The notes under the pieces were generated by a model, which did no database searches, was not told where the DNA came from, and worked only from the letters and a program-made list of their open reading frames with translations. This document shows positions 7,345 through 15,608 of a DNA stretch of 26,307 bases, piece after piece. This DNA comes from Phocaeicola_A sp964432715 (GTDB lineage Bacteria > Bacteroidota > Bacteroidia > Bacteroidales > Bacteroidaceae), in assembly GCA_964432715.1 (NCBI GenBank), contig CAYSOW010000019.1, positions 1 through 26,307 on the forward strand, given 5' to 3'. The position numbers and the translations under genes are program-made. Position 1 is the stretch's first letter; every line of letters begins with the position of its first letter.

Positions 7345-7834
7345 AGCGCTTTTCTTCGATGTCGACGGTGTCTTGAGTTCGGAGGTCATCTTCCTGCACC
7401 CGTCGGGCGAGCCGATGCGCAGCGTGAACATCAAGGATGGATACGCCCTGCAATTGGCAGTCAAAAGAGGCTTGCTGGTGGGCATCATCACAGGCGGCAA
7501 CACGGAGGCGGTACGCATCCGCTACAGCAAACTCGGGGTACAGGAGCTCTGTCTGGGGGCGGCCGTGAAGATTCACGAGTATCGACGTCTGCTGGAGAAG
7601 TATCAACTGCAGCCGGAGGAGGTGCTCTACATGGGCGATGACATCCCCGACTACGAGGTGATGCGTGCCTGTGGTTTGCCTTGTTGTCCCGCCGACGCGG
7701 CACCGGAAATCAAAGCCGTGGCACGATACATCTCTCACCGCAAGGGCGGAGAAGGTTGTGGACGCGACGTGATTGAGCAGGTGCTCAAGGCACAGGGCAA
7801 ATGGATGTGCGATGAGCATGCCTTCGGATGGTAA
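7316..7834 (+). CDS. kdsC: KdsC-type HAD phosphatase (3-deoxy-D-manno-octulosonate 8-phosphate phosphatase)
   Basis: A 172-aa capless (C0) HAD hydrolase with all four motifs: DVDGV with nucleophile Asp15 and acid/base Asp17, Thr59 in ITGGNT, Lys85 in GAAVKIHEY, and the metal-binding GDDIPD at 107-112. The GGEGCGRDVIEQVL tail is typical of KdsC, which dephosphorylates KDO-8-phosphate for LPS core synthesis; the C-terminal tail of one subunit enters the active site of its neighbour. No other KDO gene is nearby, so a related C0 sugar phosphatase remains possible. It overlaps the DUF2520 gene by 29 nt and is followed by maf after 27 nt. Confidence 0.85.
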   Translation: MINYDLSKIKALFFDVDGVLSSEVIFLHPSGEPMRSVNIKDGYALQLAVKRGLLVGIITGGNTEAVRIRYSKLGVQELCLGAAVKIHEYRRLLEKYQLQPEEVLYMGDDIPDYEVMRACGLPCCPADAAPEIKAVARYISHRKGGEGCGRDVIEQVLKAQGKWMCDEHAFGW

Positions 7835-7861
7835 TTCATTGATTTCTAAACGACACGAGCT

Positions 7862-8461
7862 ATGAAAGAAACCGTAAAAACATTAGCTAACTTACAGAAG
7901 TATCAGGTCATTCTGGCCTCCAACTCGCCCCGTCGCAAGGAGTTGCTCTCCGGACTGGGCATCGAATATCAAGTACGTACCCTCGCCGACATTGACGAGT
8001 CGTACCCCACTCAGCTGCAGGGCGAAGAGATTCCTTTATACATCTCGCGCGCCAAAGCGAAAGCCTATGCAGCCACCATGCATCCCGACGAACTGATTAT
8101 TACCGCCGACACCATCGTATGGCTGGAGGGCAAGGTCTATGGCAAGCCGAAAGATGAAGCGGATGCCCGTCGCATGTTGCGCGACCTCTCCGGACGGACC
8201 CATCAGGTGATTACCGGGGTTTCGCTGACCACCGCCTCGTTTCAACGTAGCTTTGCCACTACGTCGGAGGTGACCTTCGACAACCTGTCGGAGGAGGAAA
8301 TCGACTATTACGTACGCTGCTACAAACCGCTGGATAAGGCCGGTGCATACGGCGTGCAGGAATGGATTGGATTCATCGGTGTGAAGCACATCGAGGGCAG
8401 CTATTTCAACATCATGGGACTGCCCATTCAGCGTCTCTATAAAGAATTAACAAATTTATAA
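7862..8461 (+). CDS. maf: Maf-like nucleoside triphosphate pyrophosphatase
   Basis: A 199-aa Maf/YhdE-type protein that hydrolyses non-canonical or dTTP/UTP-type nucleotides to the monophosphate and PPi, a housecleaning role also linked to septum formation. The N-terminal LASNSPRRKELLSGLGI is the family P-loop-like signature. ITADTIVWLEGKVYGKPKDEADARRML carries the catalytic Asp and the metal-binding region, and the GAYGVQEWIGFIGVKHIEGSYFNIMGLP block is the conserved C-terminal part. It is the last gene of the nitroreductase operon. Confidence 0.93.
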   Translation: MKETVKTLANLQKYQVILASNSPRRKELLSGLGIEYQVRTLADIDESYPTQLQGEEIPLYISRAKAKAYAATMHPDELIITADTIVWLEGKVYGKPKDEADARRMLRDLSGRTHQVITGVSLTTASFQRSFATTSEVTFDNLSEEEIDYYVRCYKPLDKAGAYGVQEWIGFIGVKHIEGSYFNIMGLPIQRLYKELTNL

Positions 8462-8493
8462 ACTTTGGGCGGGGCGTTTCTAATTATTTTCGT

Positions 8494-8501
8494 TACATTT
8501 G
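8494..8501 (+). promoter_or_regulatory. -7 element upstream of fucI
   Basis: TACATTTG fits TAnnTTTG exactly, about 53 nt upstream of the fucI ATG. A matching -33 TTTG is not at the standard distance (the nearest, at 8464-8467, is 26 nt upstream). The leader ends in a repeated AAACTTT and has no Shine-Dalgarno sequence. Confidence 0.5.
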
Positions 8502-8554
8502 CGCTCGTCAACCCGAAGGGTTCAACTGAAAGTAAACTTTAAACTTTAAATATC

Positions 8555-10330
8555 ATGAAGAAATATCCTAAAATTGGAATTCGCCCGACCATCGACGGTC
8601 GCCAAGGCGGAATCCGCGAAAGTCTCGAAGAGAAAACCATGTGTCTGGCTCATGCCGTAGCCGACCTCATCAGTAGTAACTTAAGAAATGGAGACGGCTC
8701 TCCCGTGGAGTGCGTCATCTCTGATACCACCATCGGACGTGTAGCCGAGGCTGCCGCTTGCGCCGAGAAGTTTGAGCGCGAGGGCGTAGGCTCCACCATC
8801 ACCGTCACCTCTTGCTGGTGCTATGGTTCCGAGACAATGGATATGAACCCCTACTATCCGAAAGCTGTTTGGGGATTCAACGGTACCGAGCGTCCGGGCG
8901 CTGTCTACTTGGCTGCCGTCTTGGCTGCTCACGCACAGAAAGGCTTACCTGCCTTCGGCATCTATGGTCACGACGTGCAGGACTTGGCCGATAATACCAT
9001 CCCGGCGGATGTAGCCGAGAAGTTGCTGCGCTTCGCACGTAGTGCACAGGCTGTGGCTACCATGCGCGGACGTTCTTACCTCTCTATGGGTAGCGTTTGT
9101 ATGGGTATCGCAGGTTCTATCGTTAATCCGGAGTTCTTGCAGGAGTATCTGGGCATCCGTGCCGAGTCTATCGACCTGACCGAGATTCTTCGTCGTATGC
9201 AACTGGGTATCTATGACCCGGAGGAGTATGAAAAGGCCATGGCTTGGACTGAGAAGTATTGCAAGCCCAACGAGGGTGCCGATATCAAGAACGAGGGCGA
9301 CAAGCAGAAGAGTCGTGCCGAAAAGGAGGAGGACTGGAAGTTTATCGTGAAGATGACGATTATCATGCGCGACTTGATGCAGGGTAACCCGAAACTGAAG
9401 GAGATGGGCTTCAAAGAGGAGTCTCTGGGCTACAACGCAATTGCTGCCGGATTCCAGGGACAGCGCCAGTGGACTGACTTCTTGCCGAACGGCGACTACT
9501 CTGAGGCGTTGCTGAACACTTCGTTCGACTGGAACGGTATTCGTGAGGCTTATGTATTGGCTACTGAGAACGACTGCGGCAACGGTATCTCTATGCTGTT
9601 CGGTCACTTGCTGAGCAACACGGGTCAGATCTTCTCTGACGTAAGAACTTACTGGAGCCCCGAAGCAGTGAAACGTATCTCAGGCAAAGAGCTGACCGGT
9701 CGTGCTTCCGGTGGTATCATCCACTTGATCAACTCAGGCGCCACCACCCTGGATGGTACCGGTGCCATGAAGGATGCTGAGGGCAACCCGATTATGAAAC
9801 AACCGAACGACATCACTCCCGAGGATGTAGAGGCTTGCTTGAAAGCCACTACTTGGTACCCGGCCGACCGCGGTTACTTCCGTGGCGGTGGTTTCTCATC
9901 CAACTTCCTCACCAAGGGTGGAATGCCTGTCACCATGACTCGTCTGAACATTGTCAAAGGTCTCGGCCCCGTACTGCAGTTGGCTGAGGGATGGACGGTT
10001 GACATCGATCCGGAAATCCATCAGAAGATTGACCAACGTACCGACCCCACTTGGCCGACCACTTGGTTTGTTCCCCGTCTCTGCGACAAACCCGCTTTCA
10101 AGGATGTCTACTCCGTCATGAACAACTGGGGTGCCAACCACGGTGCCATCAGCTACGGTCACATTGGTGCCGACTTGATTACGTTGGCGTCTATGCTTCG
10201 AATCCCCGTATGCATGCACAATGTCGACGAAGACAAGATCTTCCGTCCGGCCGCTTGGAATGCCTTCGGTATGGATAAAGAAGGAGCCGACTACAGAGCT
10301 TGCGCGAACTATGGACCGTTGTACAAATAA
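8555..10330 (+). CDS. fucI: L-fucose isomerase
   Basis: A 591-aa cytoplasmic Mn-dependent aldose-ketose isomerase that converts L-fucose to L-fuculose (also D-arabinose to D-ribulose). The N-terminal MKKYPKIGIRPTIDGRQGGIRESLEEKTM opens exactly as in the family. The metal ligands of the E. coli enzyme are present with a one-residue offset: Glu338 in ATENDC, Asp362 in IFSDVR and His529 in NWGANHG. The length matches the E. coli protein (591 aa). It has its own -7 element and is followed 13 nt later by the fucose permease. No fucK, fucA or fucR is adjacent. Confidence 0.97.
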   Translation: MKKYPKIGIRPTIDGRQGGIRESLEEKTMCLAHAVADLISSNLRNGDGSPVECVISDTTIGRVAEAAACAEKFEREGVGSTITVTSCWCYGSETMDMNPYYPKAVWGFNGTERPGAVYLAAVLAAHAQKGLPAFGIYGHDVQDLADNTIPADVAEKLLRFARSAQAVATMRGRSYLSMGSVCMGIAGSIVNPEFLQEYLGIRAESIDLTEILRRMQLGIYDPEEYEKAMAWTEKYCKPNEGADIKNEGDKQKSRAEKEEDWKFIVKMTIIMRDLMQGNPKLKEMGFKEESLGYNAIAAGFQGQRQWTDFLPNGDYSEALLNTSFDWNGIREAYVLATENDCGNGISMLFGHLLSNTGQIFSDVRTYWSPEAVKRISGKELTGRASGGIIHLINSGATTLDGTGAMKDAEGNPIMKQPNDITPEDVEACLKATTWYPADRGYFRGGGFSSNFLTKGGMPVTMTRLNIVKGLGPVLQLAEGWTVDIDPEIHQKIDQRTDPTWPTTWFVPRLCDKPAFKDVYSVMNNWGANHGAISYGHIGADLITLASMLRIPVCMHNVDEDKIFRPAAWNAFGMDKEGADYRACANYGPLYK

Positions 10331-10343
10331 TTAGTTTTTATCT

Positions 10344-11678
10344 ATGCCTAAAGGATCAATCTTACATAAGGATGGGGTGAGCTACGTGCTCCCCTTCATC
10401 CTTATCACCTCTTGCTTTGCCCTCTGGGGCTTTGCCAACGATATCACCAACCCGATGGTGAAAGCTTTTTCTAAAATCTTCCGTATGAGTGTAACGGACG
10501 GTGCCTTGGTGCAGGTGGCTTTCTATGGCGGTTACTTCGCCATGGCCTTCCCCGCCGCCATCTTCATCCGTCGTTTCTCTTACAAGGCCGGCATCCTGAT
10601 GGGTCTCGGTCTCTACGCCATCGGTGCTTTTCTTTTTTATCCGGCCAAGGAGATTGGAGAGTATTACTGCTTCCTGCTTGCCTACTTCATCCTGACGTGC
10701 GGTCTCTCGTTTTTGGAGACGAGTGCCAACCCGTACATTCTGTCGATGGGTGAAGAGGCCACCGCTACCCGCCGTCTGAATCTGGCGCAATCATTCAACC
10801 CGATGGGCTCTCTGTTGGGTATGTATGTGGCCATGAACTTCATTCAGGCGAAGCTGAACCCGATGAGCAGCGATGAGCGTGCCTTGCTCGACAACGACCA
10901 GTTCAATGCCATGAAAGAGTCGGACTTGACCGTGCTGATTACGCCCTACCTCATCATCGCCGCGGTGATTGCCGTCATGTTTATCGTGATGCGAGCCGTT
11001 AAGATGCCGAAGAATGGCGACCAGTCGCACAACATCAACTTCGTTCCTACCCTGAAGCGCCTCATCCACCTGCCGCGTTACCGCGAGGGAGTGATTGCAC
11101 AGTTCTTCTATGTGGGTGCGCAGATTATGTGTTGGACCTTCATCATCCAGTATGGCACACGCTACTTTATGGCGGAAGGCATGACAGAACAGGCTGCCGA
11201 GGTACTCTCTCAGCGCTTCAATATCTTCGCCATGATTTTCTTCTGCTGCAGCCGTTTCGTCTGCACCTTCTTCCTGCGTTACATCAATGCCGGACGCTTG
11301 CTGAGCATCCTGGCGATTATCGCTTGCGGACTGACTTGCGGCGTGATTCTGTTGCAGAACCGTTACGGCGTCTACTGCCTGGTAGGCATCTCCGGCTGTA
11401 TGTCATTGATGTTCCCCACCATCTACGGTATCGCGTTGGAAGGTTTGGGAGATGATGCGAAGTTCGGTGCTGCCGGTCTGATTATGGCCATCCTCGGAGG
11501 CTCCGTATTGCCGCCGGTACAGGCCGCCATCATCGACCAGGGAACGATTGCCGGTTACCCCGCTGTCAACCTCTCGTTCATCCTTCCCTTCATCTGCTTC
11601 GTAGTCGTAGCCTTCTACGGCTATCGCACGTTGCTCAACTTCCCGATGAAGCGGAAAGCCAAGGAAGCGAAAGCATAG
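10344..11678 (+). CDS. fucP: L-fucose:H+ symporter (MFS permease)
   Basis: A 444-aa twelve-helix major facilitator of the FucP family that imports L-fucose with protons across the inner membrane. Two key residues of E. coli FucP, Asp46 and Glu135, are represented by Asp33 in ALWGFANDITNPMV and Glu125 in LSFLETSANPYIL. A duplicated six-helix layout with a central cytoplasmic loop (about 210-235) is visible. It is 13 nt downstream of fucI and clearly co-transcribed. Related members of the family carry glucose or galactose, but linkage to fucI supports fucose. Confidence 0.93.
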   Translation: MPKGSILHKDGVSYVLPFILITSCFALWGFANDITNPMVKAFSKIFRMSVTDGALVQVAFYGGYFAMAFPAAIFIRRFSYKAGILMGLGLYAIGAFLFYPAKEIGEYYCFLLAYFILTCGLSFLETSANPYILSMGEEATATRRLNLAQSFNPMGSLLGMYVAMNFIQAKLNPMSSDERALLDNDQFNAMKESDLTVLITPYLIIAAVIAVMFIVMRAVKMPKNGDQSHNINFVPTLKRLIHLPRYREGVIAQFFYVGAQIMCWTFIIQYGTRYFMAEGMTEQAAEVLSQRFNIFAMIFFCCSRFVCTFFLRYINAGRLLSILAIIACGLTCGVILLQNRYGVYCLVGISGCMSLMFPTIYGIALEGLGDDAKFGAAGLIMAILGGSVLPPVQAAIIDQGTIAGYPAVNLSFILPFICFVVVAFYGYRTLLNFPMKRKAKEAKA

Positions 11679-11719
11679 TCGATGCAGCCTCTGCAAAACG
11701 AGGCATCGAGTATAAATCA

Positions 11720-11768
11720 AAACGACTGCAAAGCCGAGGACACTCCTCCTTTGCAGTCGTTTATTTTT
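11720..11768. terminator. Bidirectional terminator between fucP and the GH25 gene
   Basis: A 14-bp perfect stem (AAACGACTGCAAAG at 11720-11733 with its complement at 11749-11762) encloses a 15-nt loop. TTATTTTTG follows on the + strand, and TTGATTTAT after CGTTT on the minus strand. It serves converging fucP and the lysozyme gene; the stop codon of the latter (11761-11763) is inside the stem. Confidence 0.88.
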
Positions 11769-12681
11769 GTTGTTCTTTCAATGAGTCTTTCAATGAATCC
11801 TTCCGAAGAGAATCCTCCGGTAGTTCGTGTAAGGTCAACTCCAGCAACTCCTCCAAGCCTCCGTTGAAGACATTCATATCCACCTTTCCCTTGATGCCCT
11901 CCAGCGTTCCCACGTCGGTGTGTTGCCAAAACGCCCACTTGCCCTGATAAGCCAACGTATCCACATAGTAGTGAGCAATCCAGTAAGGATAGCGCTCCAG
12001 TGCCGGATCGGCCAGATACTTCTGGCGGAACTTGTAAGAAGCATAGATAATCGGCTTCACCCCGTAGTGATGTTCCACCCGTTGCAGCCAAGTCTTCACC
12101 TCCGCGCAGAGATTCTCCGGCGAATAGTCGCCCCGTTTCTCCACATCGAGCACCGGCGGCAAATCGTTCGGAGCCAATTGTACATGTTGTATAAAGAAAT
12201 CAGCCTGTTTCTCGGCCGAAGAAGTGGGACTGAAGAAGTGGTAAGCGCCGCAAATCAGTCCCTGTTTGCGTGCACCTTGATAATTGCGGAGGAACGTCTC
12301 ATCGAGCACATCCGACCCCTCCGTTGCCTTGATAATGGCAAAGCGAATACTATCCCCCCGATAAAGCGTGCCGCCCAGCTTCTCCCAATCAATCTTTCCT
12401 TGATAGTGAGAGACATCCACTCCATGCACCACCGGCGTAGCGATACGAATCTCATGGCGCGACCAGCGCGAGAGATAAGGACGAGCAAAATAATACCCCA
12501 GAATCAACAAATAGACAGCCACCAACAAGCCACAAAACTTCCACAGGGAACGCAAGGAAAGAGACCTCCACCAACGTAGAAAAGCCCCCTGTTTCTTTCG
12601 TCTCTGATTAGTATTTCGTGTTTGATGTCTCCCCTTCGTCGTTTTTCGCTTCGAAGCAGATTTGCGTTTCGTTACATTCAT
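11761..12681 (-). CDS. Membrane-anchored GH25 family lysozyme
   Basis: A 306-aa protein. I take the ATG at 12681 (MNVTKRK) instead of the in-frame TTG 18 nt upstream. A strongly basic N-terminal tail (1-45) is followed by one membrane helix (about 48-66), so the catalytic domain faces the periplasm. The GH25 muramidase domain covers about 83-280. It shows GVDVSHYQG with Asp89, the LDVE strand with Asp179 and Glu181 as likely catalytic acid, and the WAFWQHTD strand. It should cleave the MurNAc-GlcNAc bond of peptidoglycan, for self-remodelling or competition. The C-terminus carries a short repeat (DSLRKDSLKDSLK) encoded by a tandem DNA repeat near 11777-11810. It converges with fucP and lies downstream of pfp, separated by 172 nt. 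Confidence 0.9.
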   Translation of the reverse strand: MNVTKRKSASKRKTTKGRHQTRNTNQRRKKQGAFLRWWRSLSLRSLWKFCGLLVAVYLLILGYYFARPYLSRWSRHEIRIATPVVHGVDVSHYQGKIDWEKLGGTLYRGDSIRFAIIKATEGSDVLDETFLRNYQGARKQGLICGAYHFFSPTSSAEKQADFFIQHVQLAPNDLPPVLDVEKRGDYSPENLCAEVKTWLQRVEHHYGVKPIIYASYKFRQKYLADPALERYPYWIAHYYVDTLAYQGKWAFWQHTDVGTLEGIKGKVDMNVFNGGLEELLELTLHELPEDSLRKDSLKDSLKEQQK

Positions 12682-12711
12682 CGGGTAATCGGGATACAAA
12701 CGAAATAGGTG

Positions 12712-12753
12712 GAGGTGCGCGGCGGCTGAAAAGATTCAGTCCGTCCGCACCTC
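12712..12753. other. Strong hairpin in the pfp-GH25 intergenic region
   Basis: GAGGTGCG (12712-12719) pairs with CGCACCTC (12746-12753). Inside is a second stem, with CTGAA (12726-12730) pairing with TTCAG (12735-12739) plus two pairs below it, closed by a loop of AAGA. No T tract follows on either strand, so it may be a processed 3' end of pfp mRNA or a leader structure of the lysozyme mRNA. The remainder of 12682-12853 shows no other clear feature. Confidence 0.6.
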
Positions 12754-12853
12754 ATTAGAAGTTCACTCATTACGTAACATAACGTGTTCATCATGTATCA
12801 TAAGGTTAGCGATATTCTTACACCTATTTCTATTTTCTTTCATTTAGAACAAA

Positions 12854-14497
12854 TTATTTCATGACACCTTTCTCCAGACGCAACGTAATGGTCGGCTGGT
12901 CACACACCTCCGTCGGGCCGAAATACTGAATCGGACCGGGATAAACGAAGTCGGTTTCAATCGCCCAACGCTCACGCTGAGAAGCATAATATTTAAACGG
13001 AGCACCGTCCAGTTCCACCAATGCCTTCTGAATCACCGGTTTCATCTCACCGTTACGACGTTCCATGTTCAGCATCATGGTAATCGGAGTACCACCGGCT
13101 ACCCACTCATCCGCCGGAGCGATGGTGTTACATACAGAAGCCATGTAGCCCGTCTTACCGCTGGCAATCAACATCGAAGCCGTGTAACCCAACGAGTAGC
13201 AATAATCGGCATCAAAGTTAGACGGAGCAGCACAACGACCCTCGTAGCCGAAGAAGTGATGCTGAGTAGCAAACTTGCCCACATACTTACCTTCCTTCGC
13301 CCATTCAGACAACTTCTTGCCCACCATGCTGGAGAGCATCTTCTCCGTCTCAATCTGAGACACCTGAACGTTACCGTGCGGGTCACGATCGAGCGTCAAC
13401 TGTTTAGCCACTGTTTCCGGAAGACTCTCATAGATATGAGCATTCTTCGGAGAGAGTTTTGAAATCAACCAAGCACGCTGAGACGACTTCTTAATCATGG
13501 CGAAGTCCTGCTGAGCCAGCAAGTCGTTCAACTCGCGAATCAAATCGCGGAGAGCCGGGATAAACTCAATCACACCCTCGGGAATCAACACCGTACCGAA
13601 GTTCTTGCCTTCAGCCGCACGTTGAGCCACCACGTGAGCAATCGTCTCCACTACTTCATCCAGCGTCAAGTTCTTCTGTTCAATCTCCTCAGAAATCAAG
13701 CAGAAGTTAGGATGCGTCTGCAAGGCACACTCCAAAGCGATGTGTGAAGCCGAACGGCCCATCAACTTGATAAAGTGCCAGTACTTACGAGCCGAGTTAC
13801 AGTCGCGTTGAATGTTACCAATCACCTCCGAGTAGACCTTACAAGCCGTATCGAAACCGAAAGAAGCCTCAATCATCGAGTTCTTCAAGTCGCCGTCAAT
13901 CGTCTTCGGACAACCGATTACCTGCACGCCCGCCTGTTGAGCCCAGTAATACTCAGCCAACACACAAGCATTCGTGTTCGAGTCGTCACCACCGATAATC
14001 ACGAGTGCAGAGATACCCAGTTCCTTCAGGATCTGCAGACCCTTCTCAAACTGCTCCACCTTCTCCAGTTTAGTACGACCGGAACCGATGATATCGAAAC
14101 CACCCGTGTTACGATATTCATCAATAATGTCCGCAGTGAGTTCCATGTACTTGTGGTCTACCAATCCACCGGGGCCCAAGATAAAGCCAAACAAGCGGTT
14201 GGCAGGATTCAGCTTCTTCAGTCCGTCAAACAGACCCGAAATCACGTTGTGACCGCCGGGAGCCTGACCACCGGAGAGGATAACACCCACATTAATCGCA
14301 GGATGATCCTGCGCTTCTCCCTCAACAAACCGCACAATCGGCATGCCGTAAGTGTGCGGGAACAATTTCTTAATGGCCTCTTGATCAGCGACAGACTCTG
14401 TAGCTTCTCCTTCCTGGATTTTGACAGGTCCGTGCAATGCTTTCGGCAATTTTGGCTGATAAGCGGCCCTTGCCATTTGTAATGCGCTTTTCGTCAT
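12854..14497 (-). CDS. pfp: Pyrophosphate-dependent phosphofructokinase (PPi--fructose 6-phosphate 1-phosphotransferase)
   Basis: A 547-aa long-form PPi-PFK that reversibly phosphorylates fructose 6-phosphate with pyrophosphate in glycolysis. The substrate-binding blocks are GVILSGGQAPGGHN (71-84), IIGGDDSNTNA (167-177), CPKTIDGDLKN (196-206, catalytic base Asp201), and MGRSASHIALE. Two residues decide the phosphoryl donor: Asp172 in GGDD (Gly in ATP enzymes) and Lys198 in PKTIDGD (Gly in ATP enzymes), both of the PPi type. The length matches the long group II enzymes of Bacteroides, plants and spirochaetes. It stands alone, divergent from the 89-aa gene, with an AT-rich promoter region between them. 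Confidence 0.96.
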   Translation of the reverse strand: MTKSALQMARAAYQPKLPKALHGPVKIQEGEATESVADQEAIKKLFPHTYGMPIVRFVEGEAQDHPAINVGVILSGGQAPGGHNVISGLFDGLKKLNPANRLFGFILGPGGLVDHKYMELTADIIDEYRNTGGFDIIGSGRTKLEKVEQFEKGLQILKELGISALVIIGGDDSNTNACVLAEYYWAQQAGVQVIGCPKTIDGDLKNSMIEASFGFDTACKVYSEVIGNIQRDCNSARKYWHFIKLMGRSASHIALECALQTHPNFCLISEEIEQKNLTLDEVVETIAHVVAQRAAEGKNFGTVLIPEGVIEFIPALRDLIRELNDLLAQQDFAMIKKSSQRAWLISKLSPKNAHIYESLPETVAKQLTLDRDPHGNVQVSQIETEKMLSSMVGKKLSEWAKEGKYVGKFATQHHFFGYEGRCAAPSNFDADYCYSLGYTASMLIASGKTGYMASVCNTIAPADEWVAGGTPITMMLNMERRNGEMKPVIQKALVELDGAPFKYYASQRERWAIETDFVYPGPIQYFGPTEVCDQPTITLRLEKGVMK

Positions 14498-14597
14498 AAT
14501 ATCATTTAAAATGTTACGTATTCGTTAAACAGACGCAAAAATGTGATTTTTTTTTGAATAATAAAAATATTTTTAATGAATAATCTAATAAAATGAG

Positions 14598-14605
14598 TAT
14601 CTTTA
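14598..14605 (+). promoter_or_regulatory. Probable -7 element of the 14645 gene
   Basis: TATCTTTA differs from TAnnTTTG only at the last base and lies 39 nt upstream of the ATG. The region 14498-14644 is very AT-rich and must also contain the pfp promoter on the other strand, where only the imperfect CATTTTTG is seen. Confidence 0.4.
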
Positions 14606-14644
14606 CCACCAAATACAAGAAGTATTAACTTAACCAAGACGATT

Positions 14645-14914
14645 ATGGCAAGTAAAAGAGACCTCAAAAGAAATGTAAACAACATTTTCGGTGAGTTGTT
14701 TATCGAGTGTTGGGTGCAGTATAAACGCGCCTCAGAAGAGAACAAAGAGAAAGTTCAGGAGTTGTTCCAGAAGATGCTGGACACCCGAATGAGTTTTGTG
14801 AGTCGTATCAGTCACCCGGAGCCGGGTAATATTTCAGGTAGCTATAAGCAATTACGTGCAGAACTGAAGAACCAATTGGACTTCTTCGTGGAGGAGATCG
14901 GCAAACTGGCGTAA
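14645..14914 (+). CDS. Small helical protein of unknown function
   Basis: An 89-aa cytoplasmic protein that I do not assign to a function. It has no signal peptide or membrane segment. It is rich in charged residues and looks alpha-helical: helices are likely at about 4-27, 29-50 (ASEENKEKVQELFQKMLD) and 65-89, with a Pro/Gly turn (SHPEPGNISG) between the second and third. A real gene is supported by an upstream -7-like element, normal codon use, and a 1-nt gap to the acyltransferase that follows, which indicates coupled translation. Confidence 0.8.
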   Translation: MASKRDLKRNVNNIFGELFIECWVQYKRASEENKEKVQELFQKMLDTRMSFVSRISHPEPGNISGSYKQLRAELKNQLDFFVEEIGKLA

Positions 14915-14915
14915 G

Positions 14916-15473
14916 ATGAAACAGAAACTCTGCAGTTTTATTTATTACAAACTCTTAGGGTGGAAGACCAACGTAACGGTACCGGATTATGACAAATACA
15001 TCTTGTGCGCTGCGCCTCACACCACCAACTGGGATCTATTCATCGGTAAACTATTCTATGGAGCCATCGGTCGCAAGACCGGTTTTATGATGAAGAAGGA
15101 GTGGTTCTTCTGGCCGTTGGGCATCTTGTTCCGCCACATGGGCGGTATCCCCGTCTACCGGAGAAAGAAGACCTCTCTCGTGGAGCAGATGGTGGAAGAG
15201 GCTCGTCGACAGAAGACGTTCCATTTGGCCATTACGCCCGAAGGGACACGAGCCGCCAACCCTAACTGGAAAAAAGGTTTCTACTACATCGCAATGGAGG
15301 CACAGCTTCCCATTGTGTTAGTGGCGATTGATTACGAGAAGAAATGTATCACCATGGAGAAGGAGATGTTCCCCAGCGGGGACCTCAAGAAGGATATGAA
15401 GGAGATTCAGCTCTACTTCAAGAACTTCAAAGGGAAACATCCCAAGAACTTCGCCATCGGTAACGTAGATTAA
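14916..15473 (+). CDS. Lysophospholipid acyltransferase family protein (PlsC-like)
   Basis: A 185-aa acyltransferase with the HX4D catalytic motif HTTNWD (His35, Asp40) and the acceptor-binding EGTR motif (109-112) followed by ANPNWKKGFYYIA. The FRHMGGIPVYR segment (72-82) is the third conserved block. It lacks a long N-terminal membrane anchor and is shorter than typical PlsC (about 240 aa), as in the compact subgroup common in Bacteroidetes. It probably acylates a lysophospholipid or another membrane lipid at the inner membrane. It is co-transcribed with the 89-aa gene and closed by a strong terminator. Confidence 0.87.
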   Translation: MKQKLCSFIYYKLLGWKTNVTVPDYDKYILCAAPHTTNWDLFIGKLFYGAIGRKTGFMMKKEWFFWPLGILFRHMGGIPVYRRKKTSLVEQMVEEARRQKTFHLAITPEGTRAANPNWKKGFYYIAMEAQLPIVLVAIDYEKKCITMEKEMFPSGDLKKDMKEIQLYFKNFKGKHPKNFAIGNVD

Positions 15474-15477
15474 AGAG

Positions 15478-15521
15478 AAAGCATTGAATGTAGGGAGCAG
15501 CTCCCCATTCAATGCTTTTTT
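15478..15521 (+). terminator. Intrinsic terminator after the acyltransferase gene
   Basis: A 13-bp stem (AAAGCATTGAATG at 15478-15490 with its complement at 15506-15518) contains a nested GGGAG/CTCCC stem. It runs into six T at 15516-15521. Confidence 0.92.
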
Positions 15522-15608
15522 GTTGCTCCCCGCCCCCAATTATTTCAGCAAACCCTTCCTACTTTGCAGAACTTTTCCGTATTTTGCACAAGAATCAAAG
15601 CAATCAAG

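Noticed and set aside
15564..15608. An in-frame TTG extension of the amidase-like protein
   Set aside because: It would put 15 non-hydrophobic residues before a clean signal peptide that begins at the ATG at 15609.
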